From the IMG/VR virus record IMGVR_UViG_3300046002_006532, positions 1 to 37,690 of that record: 37,690 nt of DNA, one strand, 5' to 3'. Each line of letters begins with the position of its first letter. Position 1 is the first letter of the stretch. This stretch comes from a virus. Below, piece after piece: positions 7,998 to 15,634 of this stretch. The translations under genes were made by a program, and so were the position numbers. The notes beneath the pieces are model-generated. The model had not been told where the DNA came from. It worked only from the letters and a program-made list of their open reading frames with translations, and ran no database searches.

Positions 7998-8011
7998 AAA
8001 ATAAAAACGTT

Positions 8012-9154
8012 ATGGGAATATTAACAGGGGCTACATATCAAACAGCTATTATACCGGAACCAGAAAGAACTAAATTATATACAAGAATTAAACATCTTTT
8101 AGGTGCACCATTAAGGAGTGTTGAATTAGAAGATGAACAAATGGATAGTTTATTAGAATTGTCTATTGGTGATTATTCTCAATATATACAAGATTGGTTA
8201 ATTGAATCTCAATGGACTTCATTGTACAATTTAAATTTGGATACAGAATCGTTATCAAGAGCCTTTGTAACCAAAAGTTTAGATTGGGAAACAAGATATA
8301 CTTACGCATACTCTAAAATTGTCGGATTACAAGCCGGTGGTGATTGGGTTTTGAAAAAAGATTTTGTTCAATTAGTACCAAACCAACAAATATATGAAAT
8401 TCCTGCAAACCGAGAAATAAATGAAGTATTATGGTTTACACCTTCAGAATTAAATGGGTTATTATTTGACCCCTGGACTTTTGGTGGTTTAGGTGGTGGT
8501 GGTTTTGGTGGACCGGGTGGTTTTGCTCAAATGGGTGCGTCAGGTTCTTACTTTATGATGCCGGCATTTGATATGTTATTGAGAATGCAAGAAATTAATA
8601 TTCAAAGAAGAATTATTGCGGGAGATTTAACTTATACCATCACAGCATTACCTGAAGGTAAAAAAGCTCTTCACTTAATGAACACACCTGGAGGTAAATT
8701 TGATTTTGGTAATCAACAAATGGCTAGAGGTAAAGTTTGGTATTGGTATTACGATGTTGGTCCTGCGGACAGAGATAATTGTTTAAAAAACAATCCGGAT
8801 ATTATTAAACTACCATCAGACGTTCCAATAGATTCAATGTCTTGGATTGATTTAAATAATCCAGCACAACAATTTGTACGAAGATGGTTTACCGCTTATT
8901 GTAAAGAAACGTTATCAAGAGTTAGAGGTAAATTTAGTGGTAATATTAAAACACCTGATAGTGAATTAACAATGGATTACGCTACTTTAGCGACTGAAGG
9001 TAAAGATGAAAAAACAAAACTTGAAGAAGAATTAAAGTTAAGACTTGAAAGATTACGTCCTGAGAAAATGATGGAACGTGAAGCGTTACTTGCTGAAAAT
9101 TTAAACAAACAACTTAAGTTTAGAGCAATGCCAAGACAAATTTATGTTATATAA
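8012..9154 (+). CDS. Neck / head-completion protein, gp13-like
   Basis: The product is 380 residues. The N-terminal helical part, with IKHLLGAPLRSVELEDEQMD and then DYSQYIQDWLIESQW, matches the pattern of gp13-type neck proteins (an LGAP..V.L.D.Q opening followed by a helix of alternating acidic and aromatic residues). These close the packaged head and bind the tail through gp14. A Gly-rich stretch at about residues 155-170 (GGLGGGGFGGPGG) interrupts the middle, and the C-terminus is a charged helix rich in Glu, Lys and Arg ending MPRQIYVI. T4 gp13 is about 309 residues. The gene is followed 3 bp later by a small fibre-like gene, which suggests co-transcription. The call is a family-level inference supported by neighbouring tail genes. 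Confidence 0.6.
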   Translation: MGILTGATYQTAIIPEPERTKLYTRIKHLLGAPLRSVELEDEQMDSLLELSIGDYSQYIQDWLIESQWTSLYNLNLDTESLSRAFVTKSLDWETRYTYAYSKIVGLQAGGDWVLKKDFVQLVPNQQIYEIPANREINEVLWFTPSELNGLLFDPWTFGGLGGGGFGGPGGFAQMGASGSYFMMPAFDMLLRMQEINIQRRIIAGDLTYTITALPEGKKALHLMNTPGGKFDFGNQQMARGKVWYWYYDVGPADRDNCLKNNPDIIKLPSDVPIDSMSWIDLNNPAQQFVRRWFTAYCKETLSRVRGKFSGNIKTPDSELTMDYATLATEGKDEKTKLEEELKLRLERLRPEKMMEREALLAENLNKQLKFRAMPRQIYVI

Positions 9155-9157
9155 CTT

Positions 9158-9544
9158 ATGAATACAATATCCAATAGATTAACTAGAAAAACAATTAACG
9201 AAAAACAATTTTTAGGAGACACTTTAATTGAAATAGAAGAAATTAAAATACAAAACCCTAAAATAATTCCAATGAAAAAAATAATTACTAACTCCGAATA
9301 TAAAACAAATGGTGAAATATTAATAGTAATAAAAGAAGTTGATTCTTGTAATCTTACTTTAGATTCAAATACGACCGACCATATCATAATTAAAGCATTT
9401 ACTAAAGTTTATATTAGACCAAGTTTTGGTAAGATAGACGAATATTATGATGAAATATTAATTGATTTGGGTGCGTGTGTAGAATTTTACTTATTAGAGA
9501 ATAATTGGTACATAGTTTCCTCAGATGGTTTAAAATTAGAATAA
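9158..9544 (+). CDS. Small protein with phage-fibre-like beta domain
   Basis: The product is 128 residues. The C-terminal half runs TTDHIIIKAFTKVYIRPSFG, then KIDEYYDEILIDLGACVEF, then ENNWYIVSSDGL. The order 'strand, G-K-I-D, strand, V-E-F, NNWYIVS' is common at the ends of phage fibre and decoration proteins, where it forms a small beta structure. The first 50 residues are Lys- and Ile-rich and of unknown fold. It starts 3 bp after the gp13-like gene and shares its transcript, which ends at the terminator overlapping its stop. It is probably a virion component such as a neck whisker, decoration or fibre accessory protein. The function is not established. Confidence 0.65.
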   Translation: MNTISNRLTRKTINEKQFLGDTLIEIEEIKIQNPKIIPMKKIITNSEYKTNGEILIVIKEVDSCNLTLDSNTTDHIIIKAFTKVYIRPSFGKIDEYYDEILIDLGACVEFYLLENNWYIVSSDGLKLE

Positions 9545-9573
9545 AAAAAGGTGTCGTATTAGACACCTTTTTT
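9543..9573. terminator. Bidirectional rho-independent terminator
   Basis: GGTGTC (9550-9555) and GACACC (9562-9567) form a perfect stem around GTATTA, flanked by an A-run on the left and a T-run on the right. It therefore works in both orientations, between the convergent genes ending at 9544 and 9577. Confidence 0.9.
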
Positions 9574-9576
9574 GTT

Positions 9577-12366
9577 TTAGTTAATATGTTCTTCCCAACC
9601 AGGTTCTGCTAATTCATAAATATATTCAGAACTAACCCCAACTCTATCCCAAAACTTTAATTCCAAATCTGTAATGGTTAATAGGTCCTCAATAGTGTCT
9701 TGGTCACCTTCTTTATTCGGAATACCACCAATTAACTCACATTGGGTCTTAGTAAAGAATCCTCTATCTTCGGGATTAGCAATTAACAAACTTTCTCTTA
9801 ACTCTTTATTAAAAACAATTAATAATGGTTCAACTTTCTTATTGAATGTAGAGATTGCTCTCGCAATATTGTAATCTCCTGTTAAATCGGGATTGTTCTC
9901 AATTTCAGTTTGGTCTAACATATAACAATTAAGTTGTATGGTTGAGGTTGTTTTGTTTTCCGGTTCCTGTCCATTAACTGATGTAAATAAATCCAACTCT
10001 TTCTTGGTATAATTATTTTTAGTCAATTTTTGAACATCCCCGTGTGACGCTTTTAATCCATTATTAACATAACTGATTACATCACCCAACGACACCTTTA
10101 AATTGTGTTTAATAGCTAATTCCATATGAGCCATTCTACTCATTAAAGAACCCGCCTTTGTTTTCATACCACATCGTTTTTTGTAATCATCGATAGATAG
10201 TTTAACTCTCGCTCTTTGGGCAATTTGTTTTAAGGGTATTTGTTTATCATATATTCTTTGGTGGTATTCAAAATACCATTCAATAAACTCCTGACCTTTT
10301 CCTTCCAACAATAGCTTCACTCCTTTATCTAAAAATACCTCAATATATAATGGTAATTTTTTAGATTTAATTGAGTTTCCGGTTAATTTAATCTTACCGT
10401 TAGATTCCATCGTAGCGTAATTCTTTCTACTTAAATTGATACACGAATCCCAAGTTCCATCACAATCAAGACCCATTTCACCTTTCATAAACAAATCGTT
10501 GTATTCGGCGGTATCGGCATAATAACCTCTATATTCTTGACCCTCTTTAACCAACCAATTCAAACCTTTTCCGATGTAAACCCTGTCGTCAACACCACCT
10601 TCAGGTAAACTAAAGTTGACACCATCCGTATCAAGTACCAAAGGAGTGTATCCTCTCTTAACAAAGTACTTTACCATTTGACGAAGATATTGTCTTCCGG
10701 TACAGGTAATTCTTTCCCCACTATTCATTTCTCCCCACTCATAAACGTGTGGAGCAGATAAACCACCAAACATTGAGTTAATGAAGATTTTTAACGGTAA
10801 CTGTTTACGGTCATACGATAATGATTTTTTAGAATCAGTTGACTTATATTCCGTTGCTAAGTTTTTATACATAATACGAGCGTTACGGAAGTAAGTTAAC
10901 ATTCCTTTCATTCCACCCATAACATCACACTCAGGGAACACGTCGTGCACCAACTGAATAGATGGATATAGGGAAGAGTAATCTAGTTTTAGTACGTTGG
11001 TAGAGTAACCCACCTTAAGTAGTCTTGAAAGTCCTCCTACGAAGTCAGTCTTCTCTTCTTTTGCAGGAATAGCCAAATTGTTCTTGAATGACCAAGCCAA
11101 CATAATCATTCTCCATAGAGTTGCGGTTCCCATTGTGGAAACTCTCTCATAAGTTGTTGGTACCATCGACGCTAATAGAAACGTTCCCTGATTGAATTCA
11201 TCATCCACCGTTAACGTTTCCTCTAAATCGTCGTCAAGATATCTCTCCACAACATTATCCCCCGTCACTTTAATATATTTTCCGGGAAATCTTGTGTCTA
11301 AGTTATTGAAGTCCGGATTGTCGGCTTTCTTATATTTCCCATTCTCAACATTTAACCAATATTCCTCTTTTTTAGCATACATCGGTCCAATCTCTAAGTG
11401 GTCAATATAAACTCGGTCGGGAGCTTCCGCTTTAATATATTGGGTAATGTATTTAAGACCCGCTGATTTAATACTTGAGTTAATCGCCTGAGCTCTACGA
11501 ACTGAGTGGATAATATCAATAATATTATAACCCCACAATTGAGTTTGTGAGAATCTCTCCACCTCGTTGGCAAGTTTTAACATACCATCCTTTTGAGAGA
11601 TAGGTCTTGCCGGATTTAGGGATTTAGCAATCTTTTTGATATCTAAGTTAAGAGCTTTACATCTCTCAAATATCCAAAACCAGTCAAAGTTTGCAGAATT
11701 GTATCCACCGATGATTGATGGTTTAAGTTCGTCAATAATTTTGAAGAACTCTACCAAACCTCTTCGTTCTTGGTCTTCGTCAGCACACTCAATAACTTTT
11801 TGGTATCCTTTATTGGTTTTGATTCCAATCATAAATATACGACCATCCTTAGGTTCTAAAGCGGTCGTCTCCAAGTCAAATCCGAGTCGGGTGATGTCGT
11901 TGTATTCTTCATACCCTTTAAATAATCTCTTCTCTCTTGAAATAAGGAACTGTTCTACCGGTGGAAGTACCGTAAGTTTACCTTTTGTTTTTTCACCCCA
12001 GGGGTCAACACCACCATCTCTAAAGAATTGGATAAGTGAACGATAACCCTTCATTGATTTAACCATATATTTGAGACCTTTTTCTAATCTCTCATTACCT
12101 TTGGTTTCTAACTTATCAATGATGATTCCGTGTTTTTTCATCGCCTCTTTTTGTTGGTCTTTGGACTTTGAATAAAAATTCAAATCTCTCAAATCACCAA
12201 CCCAAGCAAATGCCGTAAATGTATCTTTTTTGATTATTTTTCCCTGACCAGGGATTTCTTTAATTTTGTATATTGAGTCTGACCCATAGTCATACTCAAT
12301 AGCAACGATGTGCTCTTCCGGGTCATTTCCTTCAAGGAATGCCTTAATTTCTTCTTGTGTTACCAT
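9577..12366 (-). CDS. DNA polymerase, family B (T4 gp43-like)
   Basis: The product is 929 residues (T4 gp43 is about 898). Exonuclease motif I is FDLETTAL with Asp164 and Glu166. Exo II is GGYNSANFDWFW with Asp228. Polymerase motif A is LDYSSLYPSI (about 461-470), motif B is KIFINSMFGG (about 526-535) and motif C is VLDTDGVNF with Asp579 and Asp581. All catalytic carboxylates needed for synthesis and for 3'-5' proofreading are therefore present. It replicates the phage genome. The gene stands alone on the minus strand between a shared terminator and fibre genes. A TATTTAT core lies 59 nt upstream, and a second overlaps the start codon. The start MVTQEEIKAFL follows no Shine-Dalgarno sequence. 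Confidence 0.97.
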   Translation of the reverse strand: MVTQEEIKAFLEGNDPEEHIVAIEYDYGSDSIYKIKEIPGQGKIIKKDTFTAFAWVGDLRDLNFYSKSKDQQKEAMKKHGIIIDKLETKGNERLEKGLKYMVKSMKGYRSLIQFFRDGGVDPWGEKTKGKLTVLPPVEQFLISREKRLFKGYEEYNDITRLGFDLETTALEPKDGRIFMIGIKTNKGYQKVIECADEDQERRGLVEFFKIIDELKPSIIGGYNSANFDWFWIFERCKALNLDIKKIAKSLNPARPISQKDGMLKLANEVERFSQTQLWGYNIIDIIHSVRRAQAINSSIKSAGLKYITQYIKAEAPDRVYIDHLEIGPMYAKKEEYWLNVENGKYKKADNPDFNNLDTRFPGKYIKVTGDNVVERYLDDDLEETLTVDDEFNQGTFLLASMVPTTYERVSTMGTATLWRMIMLAWSFKNNLAIPAKEEKTDFVGGLSRLLKVGYSTNVLKLDYSSLYPSIQLVHDVFPECDVMGGMKGMLTYFRNARIMYKNLATEYKSTDSKKSLSYDRKQLPLKIFINSMFGGLSAPHVYEWGEMNSGERITCTGRQYLRQMVKYFVKRGYTPLVLDTDGVNFSLPEGGVDDRVYIGKGLNWLVKEGQEYRGYYADTAEYNDLFMKGEMGLDCDGTWDSCINLSRKNYATMESNGKIKLTGNSIKSKKLPLYIEVFLDKGVKLLLEGKGQEFIEWYFEYHQRIYDKQIPLKQIAQRARVKLSIDDYKKRCGMKTKAGSLMSRMAHMELAIKHNLKVSLGDVISYVNNGLKASHGDVQKLTKNNYTKKELDLFTSVNGQEPENKTTSTIQLNCYMLDQTEIENNPDLTGDYNIARAISTFNKKVEPLLIVFNKELRESLLIANPEDRGFFTKTQCELIGGIPNKEGDQDTIEDLLTITDLELKFWDRVGVSSEYIYELAEPGWEEHIN

Positions 12367-12425
12367 AAATATATTTTTTAGAATGACATATTGGCTCTGA
12401 CATAAATCAGGTTTGTCTTGTTTCT

Positions 12426-12432
12426 ATAAATA
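12426..12432 (-). promoter_or_regulatory. TATTTAT element upstream of the DNA polymerase gene
   Basis: The minus strand reads TATATTTATAGAAACAAG, 59 nt before the ATG at 12366. A second core (12365-12371) overlaps the start codon and is unlikely to be the promoter. The 98-bp gap between the polymerase and the next gene holds no other feature. Confidence 0.35.
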
Positions 12433-12464
12433 TAAATGATATTAATTAATAAATCAATTTTATA

Positions 12465-13043
12465 TTATAATTGTGTTATTATCACAGATACAGATGGACT
12501 TGTCGGTCTAGATGGATTACTTCTTATTGGTATCGCATATAACTTAACATCAGCAACATCTGAAGACCACACTAACTCAACATTATCACCTGATTCCACT
12601 GTTAAAAGATAAGTCCATGCCGCAATTAATGGAGATGATATTGGTGTACCAGCAAGTACTACGTCACCGGTACTGTCAATAATTGGATTCCCATTTTGAT
12701 TTAACCATATACTAATAGTGTATGCACCAGCACCTGTTGTTTTTATTAATTGAGATGAAAAGGAGAAATTATAAGTTCCACCAGATAAAAATGTAAATTT
12801 ACTACCATCAACAACTGTAACTCCCTCAGAATCAATTACAGTATCTGCACTCATTATATATGATTGAGATGTGGTTCCTGTAATAAATTGGTCAACAGTT
12901 GATAAAAATTGACCATGAGCGGCATCTCCGGAAGTATTTCCTGCTTTAACTTTATATGTTGTACCACCGTCAGATACCACAAATAAAGTGTCTGTTGTTA
13001 TTCCGGTTATTTCGGGCAATAATGCTATTGGTAAATCAGGCAT
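12465..13043 (-). CDS. Fibre-tip-like virion protein (C1q/TNF-like beta-sandwich pattern)
   Basis: The product is 192 residues. The N-terminus (MPDLPIALLPEITGITTDT, then LFVVSDGGTTYKV) is the short 'anchor' seen at the start of many tail-fibre proteins. The remainder has the alternating strand pattern of C1q-like fibre heads: GGTYNFSFSSQL, then TISIWLNQNGNPI, then LLTVESGDNVELVWSS, ending with a strand VSVIITQL. Such domains trimerise and bind receptors. It lies between the polymerase and a baseplate-like protein with a Thr/Pro stalk and has its own TATTTAT core, so it is expected to be a late structural gene. Its exact place in the virion cannot be told from sequence. Confidence 0.65.
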   Translation of the reverse strand: MPDLPIALLPEITGITTDTLFVVSDGGTTYKVKAGNTSGDAAHGQFLSTVDQFITGTTSQSYIMSADTVIDSEGVTVVDGSKFTFLSGGTYNFSFSSQLIKTTGAGAYTISIWLNQNGNPIIDSTGDVVLAGTPISSPLIAAWTYLLTVESGDNVELVWSSDVADVKLYAIPIRSNPSRPTSPSVSVIITQL

Positions 13044-13058
13044 GTTTTTTTTTTATTA

Positions 13059-13065
13059 ATAAATA
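13059..13065 (-). promoter_or_regulatory. TATTTAT element upstream of the fibre-tip-like gene
   Basis: The minus strand reads ACTATTTATTAATAAAAA. The core ends 15 nt before the ATG at 13043. Confidence 0.45.
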
Positions 13066-13067
13066 GT

Positions 13068-13904
13068 TTATGTTATAATTATTTTACTTAAATCATCTTG
13101 TAAAAGATAAAATAAATCATCTTGTAAAAGATATGATATAGATGGTGTTGATGTAGGTGTTTGAGTAGGTGTAGGTGTTTCTGTTGGCGTCGGAGTAGAA
13201 GTTTCAGTTGGCGTCGGAGTAGAAGTTTCAGTTGGCGTCGGAGTAGAAGTTTCAGTTGGCGTCGGCGTAGAAGTTTCAGTTGGCGTCGGCGTAGGTGTTT
13301 CAGTTGGCGTCGGAGTAGAAGTTTCAGTTGGCGTCGGCGTAGGTGTTTCAGTTTGAGTAGGCGTAGGAGAACTTGTTGTTGTTGTGGTTGTATGATTAAT
13401 TGTTGTTGTAGTTGTAGTATGATTAATTGTGGTAGTCGTTGTGGTACAAGGACAACATTCTGTAGTTGTTGTTGTAGTATAAGGACCATTGATACAACAA
13501 GGGAATTCTGATACGTAACAACTATCATAAACTAAATCATCAGCAATAAAAGAATCTTGTACATTTATAAATAAATCTTCGCGTATTGGTAATATAAGAA
13601 CTCCATCGGAATTTCTTAACATAAATTGACCAGCGTATCTACCAACTCTATTAGTATCTCTTGGAGTAAACTGATAATATATGTAATATTCAGGACCAGC
13701 ATTCAAGTCAACAAAAGTTTTTTCAACAAACCCTGCAGGTCTTGAACTTATTTTTGGAATACCGGTTTCTACATCAACCATTGAGAAGAAAATGGCAGAT
13801 TCTTCAATCATATCCATAAACTTATTATAGTCGCTTCTTCCGTCTTTAACCACTTGTAATTTTAATACCGGTAAGGTTGCGTTTTTCTTAATAAAAAAAT
13901 CCAT
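13068..13904 (-). CDS. Baseplate-upper-like virion protein with Thr runs and Pro-Thr stalk
   Basis: The product is 278 residues. Residues 1-125 resemble the N-terminal domain of phage baseplate upper (BppU-like) proteins: a start MDFFIKKNATLPVLKLQVV, a strand around YYIYYQFTPRDTNRVGRY, and ILPIREDLFINVQDSF. A Cys-rich linker follows (FPCCING, ECCPC) alternating with runs of six Thr. After it comes a stalk of TPTPTET-type repeats (about residues 178-255). The end is an 8-residue duplication, YLLQDDLF then YLLQDDLS. The Thr runs resemble the Thr run in the sheath protein, and the stalk resembles that of the 20396-22189 protein. Both tracts are plausible O-glycosylation acceptors given the adjacent transferase operon. 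The domain name is a pattern-level call. Confidence 0.6.
   Translation of the reverse strand: MDFFIKKNATLPVLKLQVVKDGRSDYNKFMDMIEESAIFFSMVDVETGIPKISSRPAGFVEKTFVDLNAGPEYYIYYQFTPRDTNRVGRYAGQFMLRNSDGVLILPIREDLFINVQDSFIADDLVYDSCYVSEFPCCINGPYTTTTTTECCPCTTTTTTINHTTTTTTINHTTTTTTSSPTPTQTETPTPTPTETSTPTPTETPTPTPTETSTPTPTETSTPTPTETSTPTPTETSTPTPTETPTPTQTPTSTPSISYLLQDDLFYLLQDDLSKIIIT
13090..13133. repeat. Two 24-bp-spaced direct repeats encoding the YLLQDDL duplication
   Basis: A 20-bp sequence at 13090-13109 recurs exactly at 13114-13133. The 24-bp spacing equals eight codons and keeps the frame, so this is an in-frame tandem duplication at the extreme C-terminus of the stalk protein. Confidence 0.85.
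13150..13375. repeat. Tandem repeats encoding the Pro-Thr-Glu stalk
   Basis: Units of about 24 bp built from GTTTCAGTTGGCGTCGGAG variants are repeated head to tail and encode TPTPTETS/P on the minus strand. The near-identity of units suggests recent expansion by slippage or recombination, so copy number probably varies between isolates. Confidence 0.85.
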
Positions 13905-13919
13905 CTATTGTTTTTATTT

Positions 13920-13926
13920 ATAAATA
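13920..13926 (-). promoter_or_regulatory. TATTTAT element upstream of the baseplate-like gene
   Basis: The minus strand reads AGTATTTATAAATAAAAAC, 15 nt before the ATG at 13904. It sits in the 46-bp gap after the glycosyltransferase operon. No terminator hairpin is visible there, so the operon may read through. Confidence 0.45.
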
Positions 13927-13950
13927 CTTTGCTTTACAAAAATAAACAAA

Positions 13951-15633
13951 TTAACTTTCTTTTCTTAATGAACCATCATAATGTTCAAATCTATCGTGTT
14001 CTGTTGGAGTTAATAGTAATAAGCCAGGTTTAATGTTACCCATGACAGTTTCTTGGTAAACATATGACATTAAAGTTTGTTCAAAAGGATGAGACCATTT
14101 TGTTTCTAAAAAACATTTATAGTTTCCTTCTCTACCAACAACAATTGGCCAATTACACACATAGACCTCACCAGTTGCATATGGAAGTCCTTTATAAGAC
14201 TTAATGTTCTCAAATTTTGTTTTAGGTGAGTTTGCGTCTAATCCATGTTCAGGCAATTTAGGGTTATTAGGCCAATGTCTTTGTCTGAAATCTTGTGGAA
14301 CATTATACCAACTCCATTGAGTACTATTATCACCAAAAAACTCGGTAAAATTAAGTTTTAAAAAATCAAAATTTTCTTTTTTAATTATTTCTAAAGATTT
14401 GTTATATAAATTTGGTACCCATCTATTAAACCCATTTTTACAAGTCTCATTTTTTTTAGGATAAAATGCCATATCATCCTCAAACCAAAAATAATAATCG
14501 TGATTTGTTTTATCAAAATGGTCAGCAACAAAAATACGACCACCAACTATACCAATGTTATCTTTTTTAATGTGTTCAAACCCATATTGTTCACATAGTT
14601 CAATATATCTTGGGGTTGTTGTTAAATCAGTTGAATTATTTAATAAATATTTTTTAGGTTTTTCTATAAAATCTTTGTCATAATCTAACATAGATTGTAT
14701 TAACACTTCTAATTGTTTAGGTGAGTTAAATGTTATAACATATAACCCAACATTATCAGTACTTGGTTGTGTTTTATTATTTTGTATAAAATCTTTTGTG
14801 TATTTTTTTAACTCTTCAAAGAACGGCCAAACTAAACCATTACCCTCAATTTCAAATCTATATATTAAATCTTTATGTTTATAAGAAAGTATTGTAAATA
14901 AACATTCGTCGGCACCCATTAACCCTTCTTTTAACGTATCGTGCATTACTGAATAATAATAGTCATTCATTTGGTGAATGTTATCTTTACTCCCACCAAA
15001 AAAACCGCCTCGACACACATAACTAACGTAATCGGTATTACAATAACGAGCCATATCCTTTCTTTCAAATCCATGAATCTCTACATTACCATCATAAGGA
15101 TATGATATCTGAATAAATTTATTATTGTTAAATCGAACATAATTTTCCAAATTATCTAATACATTATCGTGACTAAAATAACCTCGATTAACCGTATTAG
15201 TTAATCCACCATCAACCCAAAAGAAATATTCACTATTAAATGGATTCACAATTGCGGAATCATTTAACATAAAAAATTTAGTAAACATCATTGGGTTATA
15301 ATATTTTAACCCGGCTTGAGGAGATTCAGATAACCATCCTGCAAAATTTTTCCAACTATCTTGGATTCTAATTTTTTGAATATCTTCAAAAAAAGGATTC
15401 CAAACTTCAAAATCCTCAACATTCTTAATAAATATTTTAGTAGGTTTATCGCCTCTAATTTTTAATACTTCTTCTTCTAATTCTTGGGGAATCCAAATAC
15501 ACATTTGAACATTTGTTTCTAACATTTCAAAAAACTTTGTTTTGTAATTTGAAAAATCTCTTTTACCCCAACCATCAAGATTACCGCGACCTAAATCCCA
15601 AAGACCGGTAACTATTGTCACATTACTATTCAT
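13951..15633 (-). CDS. Two-domain glycosyltransferase: HtrL/YibB-like plus GT-A domain
   Basis: The product is 560 residues. Residues 1-285 resemble the HtrL/YibB family: an opening VTIVTGLWDLGRGNLD, a central FFWVDGG (about 137-143) and GGFFGGSKDNI. That family is linked to surface polysaccharide loci and is thought to be glycosyltransferase-like. Residues about 294-560 form a second, GT-A-like domain, from NVGLYVITFNSPKQLEVL to an acidic FWFEDDMAF (about 383-390) that could bind metal-nucleotide sugar. It is the last of four minus-strand genes reading from 20082 and starts 1 base after the previous stop. Its likely role is sugar transfer in the assembly of a phage-specified glycan. Acceptor and donor are unknown. 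Confidence 0.7.
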   Translation of the reverse strand: MNSNVTIVTGLWDLGRGNLDGWGKRDFSNYKTKFFEMLETNVQMCIWIPQELEEEVLKIRGDKPTKIFIKNVEDFEVWNPFFEDIQKIRIQDSWKNFAGWLSESPQAGLKYYNPMMFTKFFMLNDSAIVNPFNSEYFFWVDGGLTNTVNRGYFSHDNVLDNLENYVRFNNNKFIQISYPYDGNVEIHGFERKDMARYCNTDYVSYVCRGGFFGGSKDNIHQMNDYYYSVMHDTLKEGLMGADECLFTILSYKHKDLIYRFEIEGNGLVWPFFEELKKYTKDFIQNNKTQPSTDNVGLYVITFNSPKQLEVLIQSMLDYDKDFIEKPKKYLLNNSTDLTTTPRYIELCEQYGFEHIKKDNIGIVGGRIFVADHFDKTNHDYYFWFEDDMAFYPKKNETCKNGFNRWVPNLYNKSLEIIKKENFDFLKLNFTEFFGDNSTQWSWYNVPQDFRQRHWPNNPKLPEHGLDANSPKTKFENIKSYKGLPYATGEVYVCNWPIVVGREGNYKCFLETKWSHPFEQTLMSYVYQETVMGNIKPGLLLLTPTEHDRFEHYDGSLRKES

Positions 15634-15634
15634 A

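Noticed and set aside
13161-13511. Plus-strand frame rich in Arg, Ser and Cys
   Set aside because: It is a shadow of the Pro-Thr-Glu stalk and Thr runs of the 13068-13904 gene.
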